Part shown: positions 1 through 9,558 of the stretch, piece after piece
How positions within the stretch are numbered: position 1 is the first letter of the stretch
Layout: the number at the start of each line of letters is the position of its first letter
NCBI RefSeq assembly: GCF_964204645.1
Contig: NC_134036.1
Coordinates: forward strand, 2,604,001 to 2,668,000
Source of the DNA: Tubulanus polymorphus
Lineage: Eukaryota; Nemertea; Palaeonemertea; Tubulaniformes; Tubulanidae
Length of the DNA stretch: 64,000 nucleotides
Direction of reading: 5' to 3'
Notes under the pieces: model-generated
The model's input: the letters and a program-made list of their open reading frames with translations, nothing else
The model's database searches: none
What the model was told of the DNA's origin: nothing
Program-made: the position numbers and the translations under genes

Positions 1-2
1 AT

Positions 3-1571
3 GTCAAGGTCACCGTACAAACGAAGGTCACGTTGAGGTCACGACGTCATGAATCGCCGCTGGAGTTCATCGTCCAGAAATACCGATGCGGACTGCGGCG
101 AGGAGTCGACTCGCTAACAATCCGAAACGCCGAGTCCGTTTCCGAGTCCGGTTCGGCGATAGAAATTAACGTGACCTTGACCTCGCACTTGTACATGAAA
201 CCGCTCGTAATGGCGGCGAAGAACTATAGCACGATCGACGAAATCGAAATTTTGATGTCGACGAAACGCGCCGCGTTGCGATGCGTGTTTAACGCGACCC
301 CTAGCGGCGACGATTCTTCACCGACGGCTACATTTCTGCACATCACGCAGCGTGTGACGTCAGAAGTCGCCGCGTCGCCGACTAGAGTCACGTGTAGAAG
401 TCGCAAGTTCATTATCGGTACTAACTCGAAATTCAGTTTGTATTGGTCACCGTCGTCAAACGATGCGTCGTTTCTGGGCACGATTTGCTCCGTCGAGGCG
501 GACACCTGTTTAATGAAGGCGGCGCCACTGTACGGAAACCACACACGAATCACTGCGGCTTACACGGAATGCGCGACTACGCGTACCCGCAACAAAGTAC
601 TGGGGACAATAAACAGAGGAGGGAGCGGGAGTCACCACCAGGGGGCGGCCGCTGTTCAAATAATGGCGGAGGCACTTAACATCGAAATGAACCTGCACGA
701 AATAACGGGCGGGGCGACCTCTATCGTCGGTCTCTTGGCCGTTGTGGTCGTCCACGCCGTCGTGCCGGCGCTGAAATCCTCCACGCCCAGTTACATGTTC
801 CTCAACGTCTGCCTGGCGGCCATCTTGAGCAACGTACTGCAACTATCGAATCAATTTGTCGCCGGTAGAGACAGTGTCGTCTGCGATCTGTACGCTGCTG
901 GTAAACACTACGCCTGGCTGGCGATATTCGTCGCTTTAAACGCGATGGCCGTATCCACCGTACGCGAGCTCCAACACGCCGCTAGTGGCGACCTCCAGCG
1001 GCCAAGCGCGCGTACTCTCACCACGTTCAAGTACCTGGCTTACACTTGGTTCACCCCGCTGCCGATAGTCGGCGCCACGGCGTTTTTACATTTTCGCCCG
1101 ATCGTACCCACGCTTTACAAGAACATCTATAACATCGACGGCTTCTGCGAGCTCTCCACCGACGCGATCGCCATCTATACGCTGGGTATAGAAACAGGCG
1201 TTGTCTTATTGGTCAATCTAGCCCTATTCATATTCACGGTCTATCTAGTATTCGCTCATGGGGTCAGCCGGCCGTGGATTCGCAACCTGATATCAGTTCA
1301 TATACCAATGTTTGTCGTCATGTCGACATCTTGTCTGGTTATCTGGTTGACAACGGTGCTGATTGCCACAGGTAGTTCCGATAGTCTAATTCTGAAGATA
1401 TTTGTTATAATCGTCATAGGGTATTCTAGTGTAGTTACGACAGTAGCGTTCCTGTTGAACCCTCGAGTCGTCCGGTTGACCTACAAGCACGCGGTCGCCG
1501 CCTGGAGGCGTCGCGAGAAACTACGACAGCCGCAACAACGCCATCCTCCCTCTGCAGGGACTCGAACCTGA
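3..1571 (+). CDS. Adhesion/secretin-like seven-transmembrane receptor, 5' partial
   Basis: The reading frame is open from base 3 to the TGA at 1569-1571 with no intron, so the start and more of the extracellular part lie upstream of the window. Counting residues from base 33, seven hydrophobic segments lie near residues 225-247, 257-274, 294-311, 337-357, 386-411, 421-447 and 455-480. A Cys at the start of TM3 (CDLYAAGKHYAW) and one in extracellular loop 2 (GFCELS) match the usual receptor disulfide. The spacing and the HY/W pattern of TM3 resemble adhesion and secretin (class B) receptors. The preceding 200 residues are Thr/Ser-rich; I see no clear GPS cleavage box. The ligand is unknown. 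The last residues (after QPQQR) come from an inserted repeat, see 1543-1880. Family assignment is from the pattern only; another invertebrate-specific 7TM family is possible. Confidence 0.7.
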   Translation, partial: VKVTVQTKVTLRSRRHESPLEFIVQKYRCGLRRGVDSLTIRNAESVSESGSAIEINVTLTSHLYMKPLVMAAKNYSTIDEIEILMSTKRAALRCVFNATPSGDDSSPTATFLHITQRVTSEVAASPTRVTCRSRKFIIGTNSKFSLYWSPSSNDASFLGTICSVEADTCLMKAAPLYGNHTRITAAYTECATTRTRNKVLGTINRGGSGSHHQGAAAVQIMAEALNIEMNLHEITGGATSIVGLLAVVVVHAVVPALKSSTPSYMFLNVCLAAILSNVLQLSNQFVAGRDSVVCDLYAAGKHYAWLAIFVALNAMAVSTVRELQHAASGDLQRPSARTLTTFKYLAYTWFTPLPIVGATAFLHFRPIVPTLYKNIYNIDGFCELSTDAIAIYTLGIETGVVLLVNLALFIFTVYLVFAHGVSRPWIRNLISVHIPMFVVMSTSCLVIWLTTVLIATGSSDSLILKIFVIIVIGYSSVVTTVAFLLNPRVVRLTYKHAVAAWRRREKLRQPQQRHPPSAGTRT

Positions 1572-1880
1572 TGGCATCGCTACACTCAGCCACGGCACGA
1601 ACCCCTGCATCAGTAGACCGGGTGCGCATGTACATGCGCAGCTTTCCGAACGAAAACTGGCGGCACCAATCAGATTGCTCGTTGTATTATCGCTGAGGTA
1701 AATTTCAAGGAATAACTATAAATGGGAAAAACCCGGGCTAAAATAAAACGGGATTTCTGATTGGCTAAAAATCACATCATCTGAACTGCGCATGTATCTG
1801 CGCACACGGTCGATTATGGCAGGGTTTCGTGCCGTGGCAATCTCGATGCCATCAGGTTCGAATCCCTGCCGGGGGAGGAT
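1543..1880. mobile_element. Inverted-repeat element with tRNA-like heads, flanked by a target-site duplication
   Basis: The two ends are inverted copies of a tRNA-like sequence. Each has a perfect Pol III B-box type motif: GGTTCGAATCC on the + strand near 1854-1864 and GGTTCGAGTCC on the - strand near 1558-1568. Each also shares GTGCCGTGGC and GATGCCATCAG. The left end on the - strand has an A-box-like TGGCTGAGTG. The + arm can pair GGCAGGG with CCCTGCC as an acceptor-like stem. Between the arms is an AT-rich core with a short GCGCATGTA-type inverted pair. The outer ends are ATCCTCCC and GGGAGGAT. The element is flanked by GCAACAACGCC at 1532-1542 and 1881-1891, a direct repeat that marks an insertion. 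A second copy is at 26751-27070. Confidence 0.75.
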
Positions 1881-1910
1881 GCAACAACGCCAGAAACTAT
1901 CAACAACACC

Positions 1911-2010
1911 TGATCAGCAAAAATAAGCAACCGCTACACCGCCAGAGACCCTTGTCACGCGCTACCCGATCAGCAAAAATAAACACCCGCTACACCGCCA
2001 GAAACCCTCG
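1911..2010. repeat. Two-copy direct repeat after the receptor gene
   Basis: A unit of about 57 bp starting GATCAGCAAAAATAA and continuing through CGCTACACCGCCAGA occurs twice, near 1911-1951 and 1968-2008. The second copy holds an AATAAA (1978-1983) that could serve as a polyadenylation signal for the receptor gene; another AATAAA lies at 2163-2168. Confidence 0.5.
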
Positions 2011-2053
2011 ACATGCACGATCAGTTTCGATTTTTGCTTTACGTCATTCTTAA

Positions 2054-3110
2054 TGAAAAACAAGAAAAGCGCCATAAAATTCAAGAGGGCGGATTTCTAT
2101 AATATTCAAGAAATACCCTGGTCACCACGTACGATTCAGATGGATTCCGTGTAAAATGTCGTAATAAAAAGACTAATTAAAAAAAAAGAAAAAACGTTAT
2201 ATATCATTTATTTTCATTTTTTTCGGAAATGATGACATTGAGAAGAAGGATGGGGATCGACACAATTCTAAAAATCTGTTGCAACTGAAAAACGTCGGCA
2301 ATCATCGAAATAGAGGAGAGGAACGAGACAAGAGAGAGGAGAGAGGAGGAACATCATTTTCCAATTTTTTTTTTCATGTTTTCATAGAAATCACCATGTC
2401 GTTTATCTTCGCGAATACGGAATGAGGAGAAAACTTTTTTTTTTGTAAATATTGCATCGCACGCGGTGATTAGGCTAACAGATGATTGAACAATTTTTTC
2501 TCATTTCTGCTTAGCTTAAAAGTTGACCTAGCTGTCTATCTAGTCTGTACATTACTATATTTTTAAATCGAGATCAAACTAACCATAGCCAGACCCGGCA
2601 GCTATTAGAAATGAACTGATTACAAATTTTATAGCAGTTTACAAAATTACAAATCCGAAAGTTATAGAAATGAACTGATTACAAATTTCAGTGTTGCGGT
2701 TAATAAAACTGACCCATTCGATTAGGAGCAACAAGGGATCATTTTTGTTTAGCCTTAACTACTTATCTGACCAATTTCAGATTGAATTTCTTTCGTAAAT
2801 AATGAATTTACGATTAACGCACAAAACGGCTCGGCTCCCGACCGAAACGAAGCACGAATTAAATATCAAGTTGACGCGTTCTTAAAACGTTTAAACGATA
2901 TTTCAAAATCGTCACAATTGAATATCGACGTTTGGTTTTATCTCGTCTCTCCTTTCTCGAGATATGGACTCATTAAATCTATACTAATCTTCGGCTTCGA
3001 GCGTCATCAATTCTCTACCAATCTTCGCGATACTACGATTTAAACAACGATAGTTTGATGAGTAGTTTTTTTCTCAATCTGTCTCGTCTGCATGGGACAA
3101 CAGCGCGAAT
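2054..3110. other. AT-rich intergenic stretch
   Basis: No coding signal on either strand. It contains homopolymer A/T runs and a GAGAGGA-rich stretch (2311-2350). A near-duplicate GAAATGAACTGATTACAAATTT occurs near 2609 and 2664, the two starts being about 55 bp apart. It presumably contains the 3' end of the receptor transcript and the promoter of the peptide gene at its right end. Confidence 0.5.
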
Positions 3111-3235
3111 CCCGGTTGCATTTAAACAACAGAGTGACAGCGGAGAGCAGCAGGTGAGAACAGGAATCGTCAGCGCTGGTTGGAACTCGAGATACTACGG
3201 ACTAGGAAGGAGATAACAGCCAACAAACACACGAG
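3110..3235 (+). other. Probable 5' untranslated exon of the peptide precursor gene
   Basis: A purine-rich stretch without ATG-led coding ends in ACACGAG followed by GTGAGT at 3236, a strong donor. The matching acceptor TTTTCAG ends at 3851, directly before the ATG of the peptide precursor. The transcription start is not defined; I place the left edge only roughly. Confidence 0.5.
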
Positions 3236-3643
3236 GTGAGTACGACAATTTTAAAGCCTTGAAAAAAATGTTCCGTTAAGAAAATGCGATACTACAGTAG
3301 ACTCCGTATAACAGAGTTCTATTTGGACCATAGTTTTTTTTAAAGAGTTAACCGAGTACCGACTTGGAGGTCGGGGAATTTTGTAGGATTTAGATTTCAT
3401 CTAACTTTAGAATATACGACAATTCACAGGAATAAATTAACTTCCGCAAGGAATTTCATCGCTTTGGGACAAGATTTTCAACGTTATTCATCGAGATTTC
3501 AAACATCCGCAAAGATTTTTATTACATCTTTTCTCATCGTAAAAAAACCATCCATTTCAACTCTATGCAAAACTATCGCCAACTATTTTCGTAAAAATGT
3601 CCGGATGCAAACTGGACAAAACCATTCCTCCTAACAGGACAAA

Positions 3644-3732
3644 AACTGTCAATGTAAACAGGGCAACAACTGTCAATGTAAACAGGGCAACAACTGTCAA
3701 TGTAAACAGGGCAAAAACTCAATGTAAACAGG
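3644..3732. repeat. 24-bp tandem repeat in the 5' intron of the peptide gene
   Basis: The unit AACTGTCAATGTAAACAGGG plus CAAC occurs about three and a half times. It creates spurious open frames on both strands (VNVNRATT and its complement) that I do not call as genes. Confidence 0.85.
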
Positions 3733-3851
3733 AAGACAATGTCCATACGAATAGGGAAAATATTGTCCATGAAACTGGTCTGAAAACTGTCCACTAATAT
3801 CGATGGTATTGTAATTCGAACCAACTTTGATAATTCATCGAATATTTTCAG

Positions 3852-4619
3852 ATGCAGATGAAGATGTTACTGGCGGCAGTAGGAATAATAGTGATAGTCG
3901 CGTTATTCAGCGTCGAGGGGGTGAACGCCAAATATGGAAAAGACACAATGCCTTTGAGAATCACAATCAAAGATCCAGAAAAAACTGTAGCCAGTGAGTA
4001 TGACGTCATAGGGGGATCAATACACCATCTTTATGAGAATTATCTAAACTATCGCATCAATTTGACAATGTCATACTGCGATTTTATGAAGGTAGTAATT
4101 TTGATGAATTACCACAACAATTCGATGACGTCATAGGAGGATTAGTAGAGGCAGCCATCTTGTCAATGATATCATAGGAGGTTTTATGAATACTGTGTCA
4201 ATTTTATGATGATGATTGGGGAATTAAAGGAGGCAGCCATCTATTCTGCAGGCTTATTTGATGATGTCAAAGGGGGATTTTTCGATGTCATAGAGGGCAG
4301 CCATTTTCTCTGAAAGTTTCCGAGCGAAACTAGTTAAAATTCCCTCAGAGACGGGTTATCACCGATATTGTTGACCGGTTTCCACGCATTCAAGAAATAA
4401 GTCTTCGTTTTGTGTATTTTTAGATGAAAATGAGAAAAGAGATTTGAACAGCGAGCAAGGTTTGTAGATAGCCAATATTGCTTATTCCAGTTAACAACAA
4501 AAAGCTTACATTTTCGTAAAATAAAAAATGAACATATTTTTCTTCTTTTGTCAGTGAAACGATCGGCGAGACCCGACTGGAATTGTTATATGTTTAACTG
4601 CGTCGACACCGGGCGATGA
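3852..4619 (+). CDS. Neuropeptide-like secreted precursor, 80 residues, three coding exons
   Basis: Coding exons are 3852-3993, 4424-4459 and 4555-4619, with donors GTGAGT and GTTTGT and acceptors TTTTTAG and TTTTGTCAG. The lengths 142, 36 and 65 keep one frame to TGA at 4617-4619. Residues 1-26 form a signal peptide: Met/Lys start, long Ile/Val/Ala core, and a likely cut after VNA. A short acidic spacer follows with two Lys-Arg sites (NENEKR and SEQVKR). The C-terminal product is SARPDWNCYMFNCVDTGR: two Cys enclosing four residues, then Gly-Arg before the stop, which after trimming would leave an amidated Thr. In layout it resembles urotensin-II precursors (one cyclic peptide after a dibasic site at the very end). 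The ring CYxxNC also resembles vasopressin/oxytocin, but no neurophysin follows. The family is not settled. Confidence 0.75.
3994..4340. repeat. Cluster of TGAYGTCATAGGGGGAT-type dispersed repeats
   Basis: The intron after the first coding exon of the peptide gene holds at least five copies or part copies of a motif close to TGATGTCATAGGGGGATT (near 4000, 4123, 4164, 4260 and 4281), often followed by AGGCAGCCATC. Similar copies are scattered through the VPS13 introns. Two copies read TGACGTCA, the palindromic CRE sequence. Confidence 0.6.
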
Positions 4620-4714
4620 AACGCGTTACACGTAGGTGGCGCTTCGGTCTTCTACTACCATGACGACGATGAATTATCAGTAGAAAAATCTTGTACATAT
4701 AATAGTGATGCTTG

Positions 4715-4720
4715 AATAAA
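4715..4720 (+). terminator. Polyadenylation signal of the peptide precursor gene
   Basis: AATAAA lies 96 bases after the stop codon and is followed by an A-rich stretch. Confidence 0.6.
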
Positions 4721-5070
4721 GAAAACAAAAACAGCTAGCTAGCTACCGGTAGCTAAAACGAATGTTCGTTTCAATGTTGAATTATTTTCAGGGTTTTCTT
4801 TAACCCAAAATTGTAAGTTATCAACAGATGTTCTAGTTCGGACAAAGGAGCGACGGTTGAAAGGCTGATGTCTTAAATCTCTAAACAGAAGTTTTTTCAA
4901 CGATCTTTTCAATATTTCGAAACAAAAATCTTCACAAAAAAAAAACGTTTCTTAAACCAAAACTTGGCCGAAATCAAACAAAATGAACCAGAGAAATTAA
5001 AAACGAAATAAAAAAATTTTTTGTTAGAATTTTAAATTTTTTTCACACTCACATTTTAAACGATTTTTTT

Positions 5071-6582
5071 TCACAATTCGTCGCGATTGTCCTGCATCGG
5101 TTCCTGTCGATCAGATGTGGCTCCCTCTGGTGGCGGCCAGCCGCTGTCCGATGACGACATATATTTCTCTTGTACGTTGGCGATTTTCTCGTATTGGAAT
5201 TCCGCGCCGACCGCGCACGACAACAACTTGTGAACGTCGCGTTCGTCTGCATCGCTCGCGAACACGTAGCCATTCGCCGTGTCGATCTGTTGCGTTACGC
5301 GCAGAACGCTTTGTTTATCTTGAACGTCCAACGGGACGAACGTCACCAGGCTGTAGTCCTCGACGACGCCTAACAATCGTTCGTTGAGTTTTTTGAATTT
5401 TTTGAAAAATGGATGATCCTGAAAGGAAACAAATGAAAATGAGTTGGTATTTGATCAGAATACGGAGAAAGTGAGAGGGTAAATAAATATAAAATCCCAC
5501 ATTTTTGAAAGAATAAAAAGTTTATTTGGATTGTACCGACTGTACCAAAAAGTAGAAATTGAGTATTTCTCAAAATTGAAGGAGCTTCTGATATTTTGCT
5601 CAAACAAAAGGAGTTTCAAACACCTTTTTAAGAGTATTTTCCTTTTAGAAAGAGATTTAAGGAATCAAGGAGTCATATGGACCTCGTGAATCTAAAAATA
5701 TGACCGCTAAGAATTTAACAGGATAATTTGAGCTTTTTCTGTGGAACTGGATCAAGAATAGTTTCTCTGATTACAGGATTCGATCTAAGGAATAAAGGCC
5801 ACTTGCCAGTGCACATCCGAAATTTCGCTTACCCCCTCAAAAAATCAACTTGCCCTACAGAGACACCTGACATGTGTTAATGATACCCTAATCGCCCTAA
5901 CAAAAATAAACATGTCCCGGGCAATCGTCAAGTGCTTAGATCCTGTGATAATGTGAATCATACTTACGTTTAGATGATCTAGAATGTACGACAGGTCGAG
6001 AACATCGGTGAAATAATCGAGATTATACGACAAACGACCTCCGCGTTCGATTAAATCGGCTTTAGAAAGAACGTTCACTTGCGGCAACGATATCTGCAAC
6101 ATCGTCGATAGCGACGTCAACAATACTGATATAAACTTCGACGGATCGTTACAATAATGCGAGTCGACCAGGTGAACGGCGACCAGTCGATAGTCGCAGT
6201 CGTCGACCAGCGATTCGAACACGCGTTTAACTGATCGGTGATGCGTGTATAGCTCCACCTGTCCGGGGCAGTCGAACAGAACGTATCGTCCTGGAAACGC
6301 GGAAAGTTTCGATTTTAACCACGCGAGGTTCTGTTCGAGGTATTCCATGCAGTAGATTAACGCTCCATTCGGACCGAGATGCATCGCGTCCATAACGTCA
6401 GAGAGCGAGACGAGTTCGGAAAGGTCGACCGAACTGGCGTACGGTACTGAGTCGTTAGCAGGGTCGAGGTTAACGACGATCGCGTCGCGTCCTAGGTGGC
6501 GCAGGAATTCACAGACGGCCGCGCAGTACGTCGTTTTACCGGAACCAGGCGGACCGATTACAACTTGTCCGAACTGAGCCAT
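5071..6582 (-). CDS. GPN2: GPN-loop GTPase 2
   Basis: Two coding exons, 5968-6582 and 5071-5418, joined in frame by donor AAC|GTAAGT and acceptor TTTCAG|GATC, give 320 residues; relatives are about 310. GPN-loop GTPases act in assembly and nuclear import of RNA polymerases. Visible motifs are the P-loop [11 protein letters not shown] (residues about 10-20), NLDPAND, the family GPN signature within [18 protein letters not shown], the switch DCPGQVEL, and the base-recognition element LSKADLIE. The second exon continues with [31 protein letters not shown] and NVQEKY, matching the GPN2 subfamily rather than GPN1 or GPN3. The Met at 6582 directly precedes AQFGQVVIG; the ORF upstream of it is 5' UTR and intron. 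The C-terminal tail is acidic and variable. Confidence 0.95.
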
Positions 6583-7330
6583 CGTCGCCCGGTACTGATT
6601 GATACAACTCACTGAAAATGAAGCAGAAAAAAAACAAAACATCAATATCAACAGATTATAAATTACATTTACAAGTCACAACAAATTACATTCAAATAAC
6701 GTTCTAAATCAAGCCTAAATGGACATTGTTTTCTTGTTTGCATCTAAATTGTGTTTCGAATTACATTTCACTTATAAATTACTCTATAAACCGAATAATG
6801 GTAAAAAAATGGAGTATAAACTTCCTTGGCCTCCAAGCCTAGCCCTAGAGTAGAGGTCTAGCTTAGCCTACCCACCCGCTATCTAAATGTACCAAACTCA
6901 GTAAAATACTTCAAAGAAACATACATTTCAGAAATAGTAGAATTGCTTTGACTAATGGTCTGAGAGAGTGTAATAGGGCAGCGAGGGTCAGGGAAAGCGG
7001 AACGACACGCACGCGGGTTGGGGTGAATTTTGACGGGTTTTATCAGCTGTAGCGCTCTATTCAGAAGGTGTCACGCGCTTCCATACATTAAATGTTATAA
7101 CTAACTTTCTTTTAATTACACTTACCTAATTGAAAACTGGTCTCGACGCTGAAAATGAGATAAAACGTCGCTTGAATTGACGTTTTTAGGCTAGAAATTT
7201 GTTTTTTCACATTGTTGAGTCTCCACACATAAGTCGCTTTTCAACCGAGTGGTCAAATTCAAAATCACTATATTGTTCCTGTCAGTTTTGGCAGCACTAG
7301 ACGGTTCATTCTCCTGGCGGGCGGGCTACG
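6583..7330 (-). other. GPN2: GPN2 5' leader, leader intron and promoter region
   Basis: Twenty-nine bases of leader (6583-6611) precede the start codon and are bounded by TTTTCAG. A strong donor on the - strand, CAATTAG|GTAAGTG, at 7121-7127 marks the likely end of a noncoding first exon lying just to the right. Around 6980-7020 and 7300-7330 the DNA is CG-rich compared with its surroundings. No TATA box was evident. Confidence 0.5.
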
Positions 7331-7339
7331 GTGACGACT

Positions 7340-9480
7340 GTTTTGTCCGTGAAAGTTAGAAATTACGAAATTAAAGTCCATTATCGCCCAGCTATTTAAT
7401 TTTGCGAACAAAACCACAAATAAATTCAAAACCGCAAATGAATTAATAATTCATTTGTCTTGACATTTTACCCTGCTTTAGAGCCGTTTTTGGTGCAATG
7501 AATAATTGAAGAACTCGTCAAAAATGGACCTAATCTTAGTACCTAACTTCGACAAGATGTTTGAATATTGAGCCTTTTACAGCTGGGTTAGGGATTTTTG
7601 TATTTGGAGTTTCTTGATGGGTCAATTTCCAAGGAAATTGCTATTACTTTGACGAGCAAAGATTGAATCATGAGAAGAAATCAAATCATGAAAATAACAA
7701 GACAGGTTTTTTTGAGCATATATTTATTAATTTATTAAGCATAATCTTCTTTTCATTTCTTTATAATAGTAATAGACTTACAACACCAACAAGAGTAGTC
7801 AATTTTTGGCTAACAACAACATTCTTCCGGTTTCAGTAAATACCGGCCTACTCATCAATGTATACAGAATATTTAATTTCTTAATTTGTTCCAACAATTT
7901 TAGCATTTTTATCAAAGCAATCACGAAGATATAATAAGAATTCTCTTCTAGAAAATTAATAAGATCATCCAGACATCAATCATCTAATGGCCATTTGACC
8001 ATTTAGTTTTTTGTTTTCCAACTGGTAATTTAAATATAATGTCATTAGGGAAACTGAGGGTAGACATTTCCTTTTTTCAAGGGTTTAAAAGGGACTAGAT
8101 GTTGAAGACACTGGTAATAAAACCTGTCATCTTGGGTATGATTATGCGTAGGGTAGGCCTAAGGGTACTAGAGGATAAGGAACACTGTTTCATGGCTGAG
8201 AGTGAGTGATTTCACGAAGAGATGACCAACTCTGAACGAAGTTTAACGTTATAAAAGTAAAGCAAGAAAACCTTTTTTTCTTCTAAGTAGCTTTTTCTTC
8301 GTGTAAAGTTATAGAAAAGCTCAAATTAAAGCAATTGAATTCACCTTCAATTCAGTTTGAAAACCAAACTCTGTGTGAAGCCTCACAATCTACTTTACTG
8401 TTAGCCACCTTCAAAATTAAGCTACCACTCTTTCAACCCATCTTTAAGTTTCTACTTTTTTTAAAGTTACAATCATGGTACAACAAAAACAACAACGGAA
8501 TAAACAAACAATAAATGTTTTCTACATTGCATACAAACACATTTCGTAACATGCGCACAAGACAATAATCATCCCAACATAAATAAATCAAATTCTAGAA
8601 AATAAAAATGGCGAATACATTTCACAATAATCAATTTCATAAAATAATATAATTCTCTACTTGTTTTCAACAACTAAAATTTTATAAAGTAATTTCTTCT
8701 CATATTCTCCTAACTATAATTTAATGAGCTATATTATACTAATTTCCCTTCCATAGATTTTCTATTATTCTGACCCTTATACAGACAGAAAATCCGCTAC
8801 TTTTCCAGGAGAAATAACCCCTAATTTTACGAGTAATTTCATATACATTCAAGTTCTTACTATATACCAAGTTATGCAGCGGAACAAGTTTTAAATCAAA
8901 GTTCTATTTGAACTGTATAAAGAAAAGCCACAAATTCAACCAGAGGTGAAAAGCTTAACTAATTTCATACGTTAGATTCTTCTACCCATCCTGAAACGGG
9001 TACCAAGCAATTGGAGCTATCTAACTAACAATATTTCACGGCAGTTCATCAAAGTTCTATTCCTGACCATATAAAGATTCATGAAGAAGTTTTAATAGAT
9101 ATATCTGATAACCTATAGTTATCACGCTACTTCATGGACATTAGTCCGGACCATAATATAGTCATACGATAAACTATCATAACATCAAGCAGCAGTTAGA
9201 TCAAGCGGACATTACCGTAGTAACCATTTGAAATTTCATTTTTAACGATCTTAAATGTCTTTAAATACGTCATCACAAAATTTTGTATTACTTTGAGTTT
9301 TGTTATAATATGTTAAATTGAGCCCAGGTTAGAAGTACGAATTCACGATTTCGTTATTTATAGAAGGCCCATCCTCCCTCCACCCCGTTGACAATTCATT
9401 CCACATCAATCTACATTCAAGAAATAAATAAAGCTTGGTATAAAAATCAAACTTCTTCAGAAGGTTTTTTCTTGGAAATA
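7340..9480. other. AT-rich spacer between the VPS13 3' end and GPN2
   Basis: About 2.1 kb with no coding signal on either strand and no clear repeat array. The two flanking genes lie on the same strand, so this should hold only downstream flank of VPS13 and upstream flank of GPN2. Confidence 0.5.
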
Positions 9481-9486
9481 CAGATG

Positions 9487-9492
9487 TTTATT
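9487..9492 (-). terminator. VPS13: Polyadenylation signal of the VPS13 gene
   Basis: AATAAA on the - strand lies 67 bases beyond the TAG stop (9559-9561), implying a very short 3' UTR. A CAG/GCAGCAGCAACAG stretch on the + strand here is antisense to that UTR. Confidence 0.55.
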
Positions 9493-9558
9493 TGATGAAA
9501 GTTCAGCAGCAGCAACAGCAGGAGGAGCCAGGGAGCAGAGGTGAAGGAGAAAACGTTT

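Noticed and set aside
510-842. Minus-strand open frame opposite the receptor
   Set aside because: The + strand frame shows transmembrane segments and receptor motifs; this is its shadow.
1818-1870. tRNA gene with an acceptor-like stem and a seven-base loop
   Set aside because: Only about 53 nt, no proper D arm or A-to-B box spacing, and the sequence is part of a repeated element, so it is a tRNA-like repeat end.
3573-3824. Open frames with VNVNRATT-type repeats on both strands
   Set aside because: They come from the 24-bp tandem repeat inside the 5' intron of the peptide gene.
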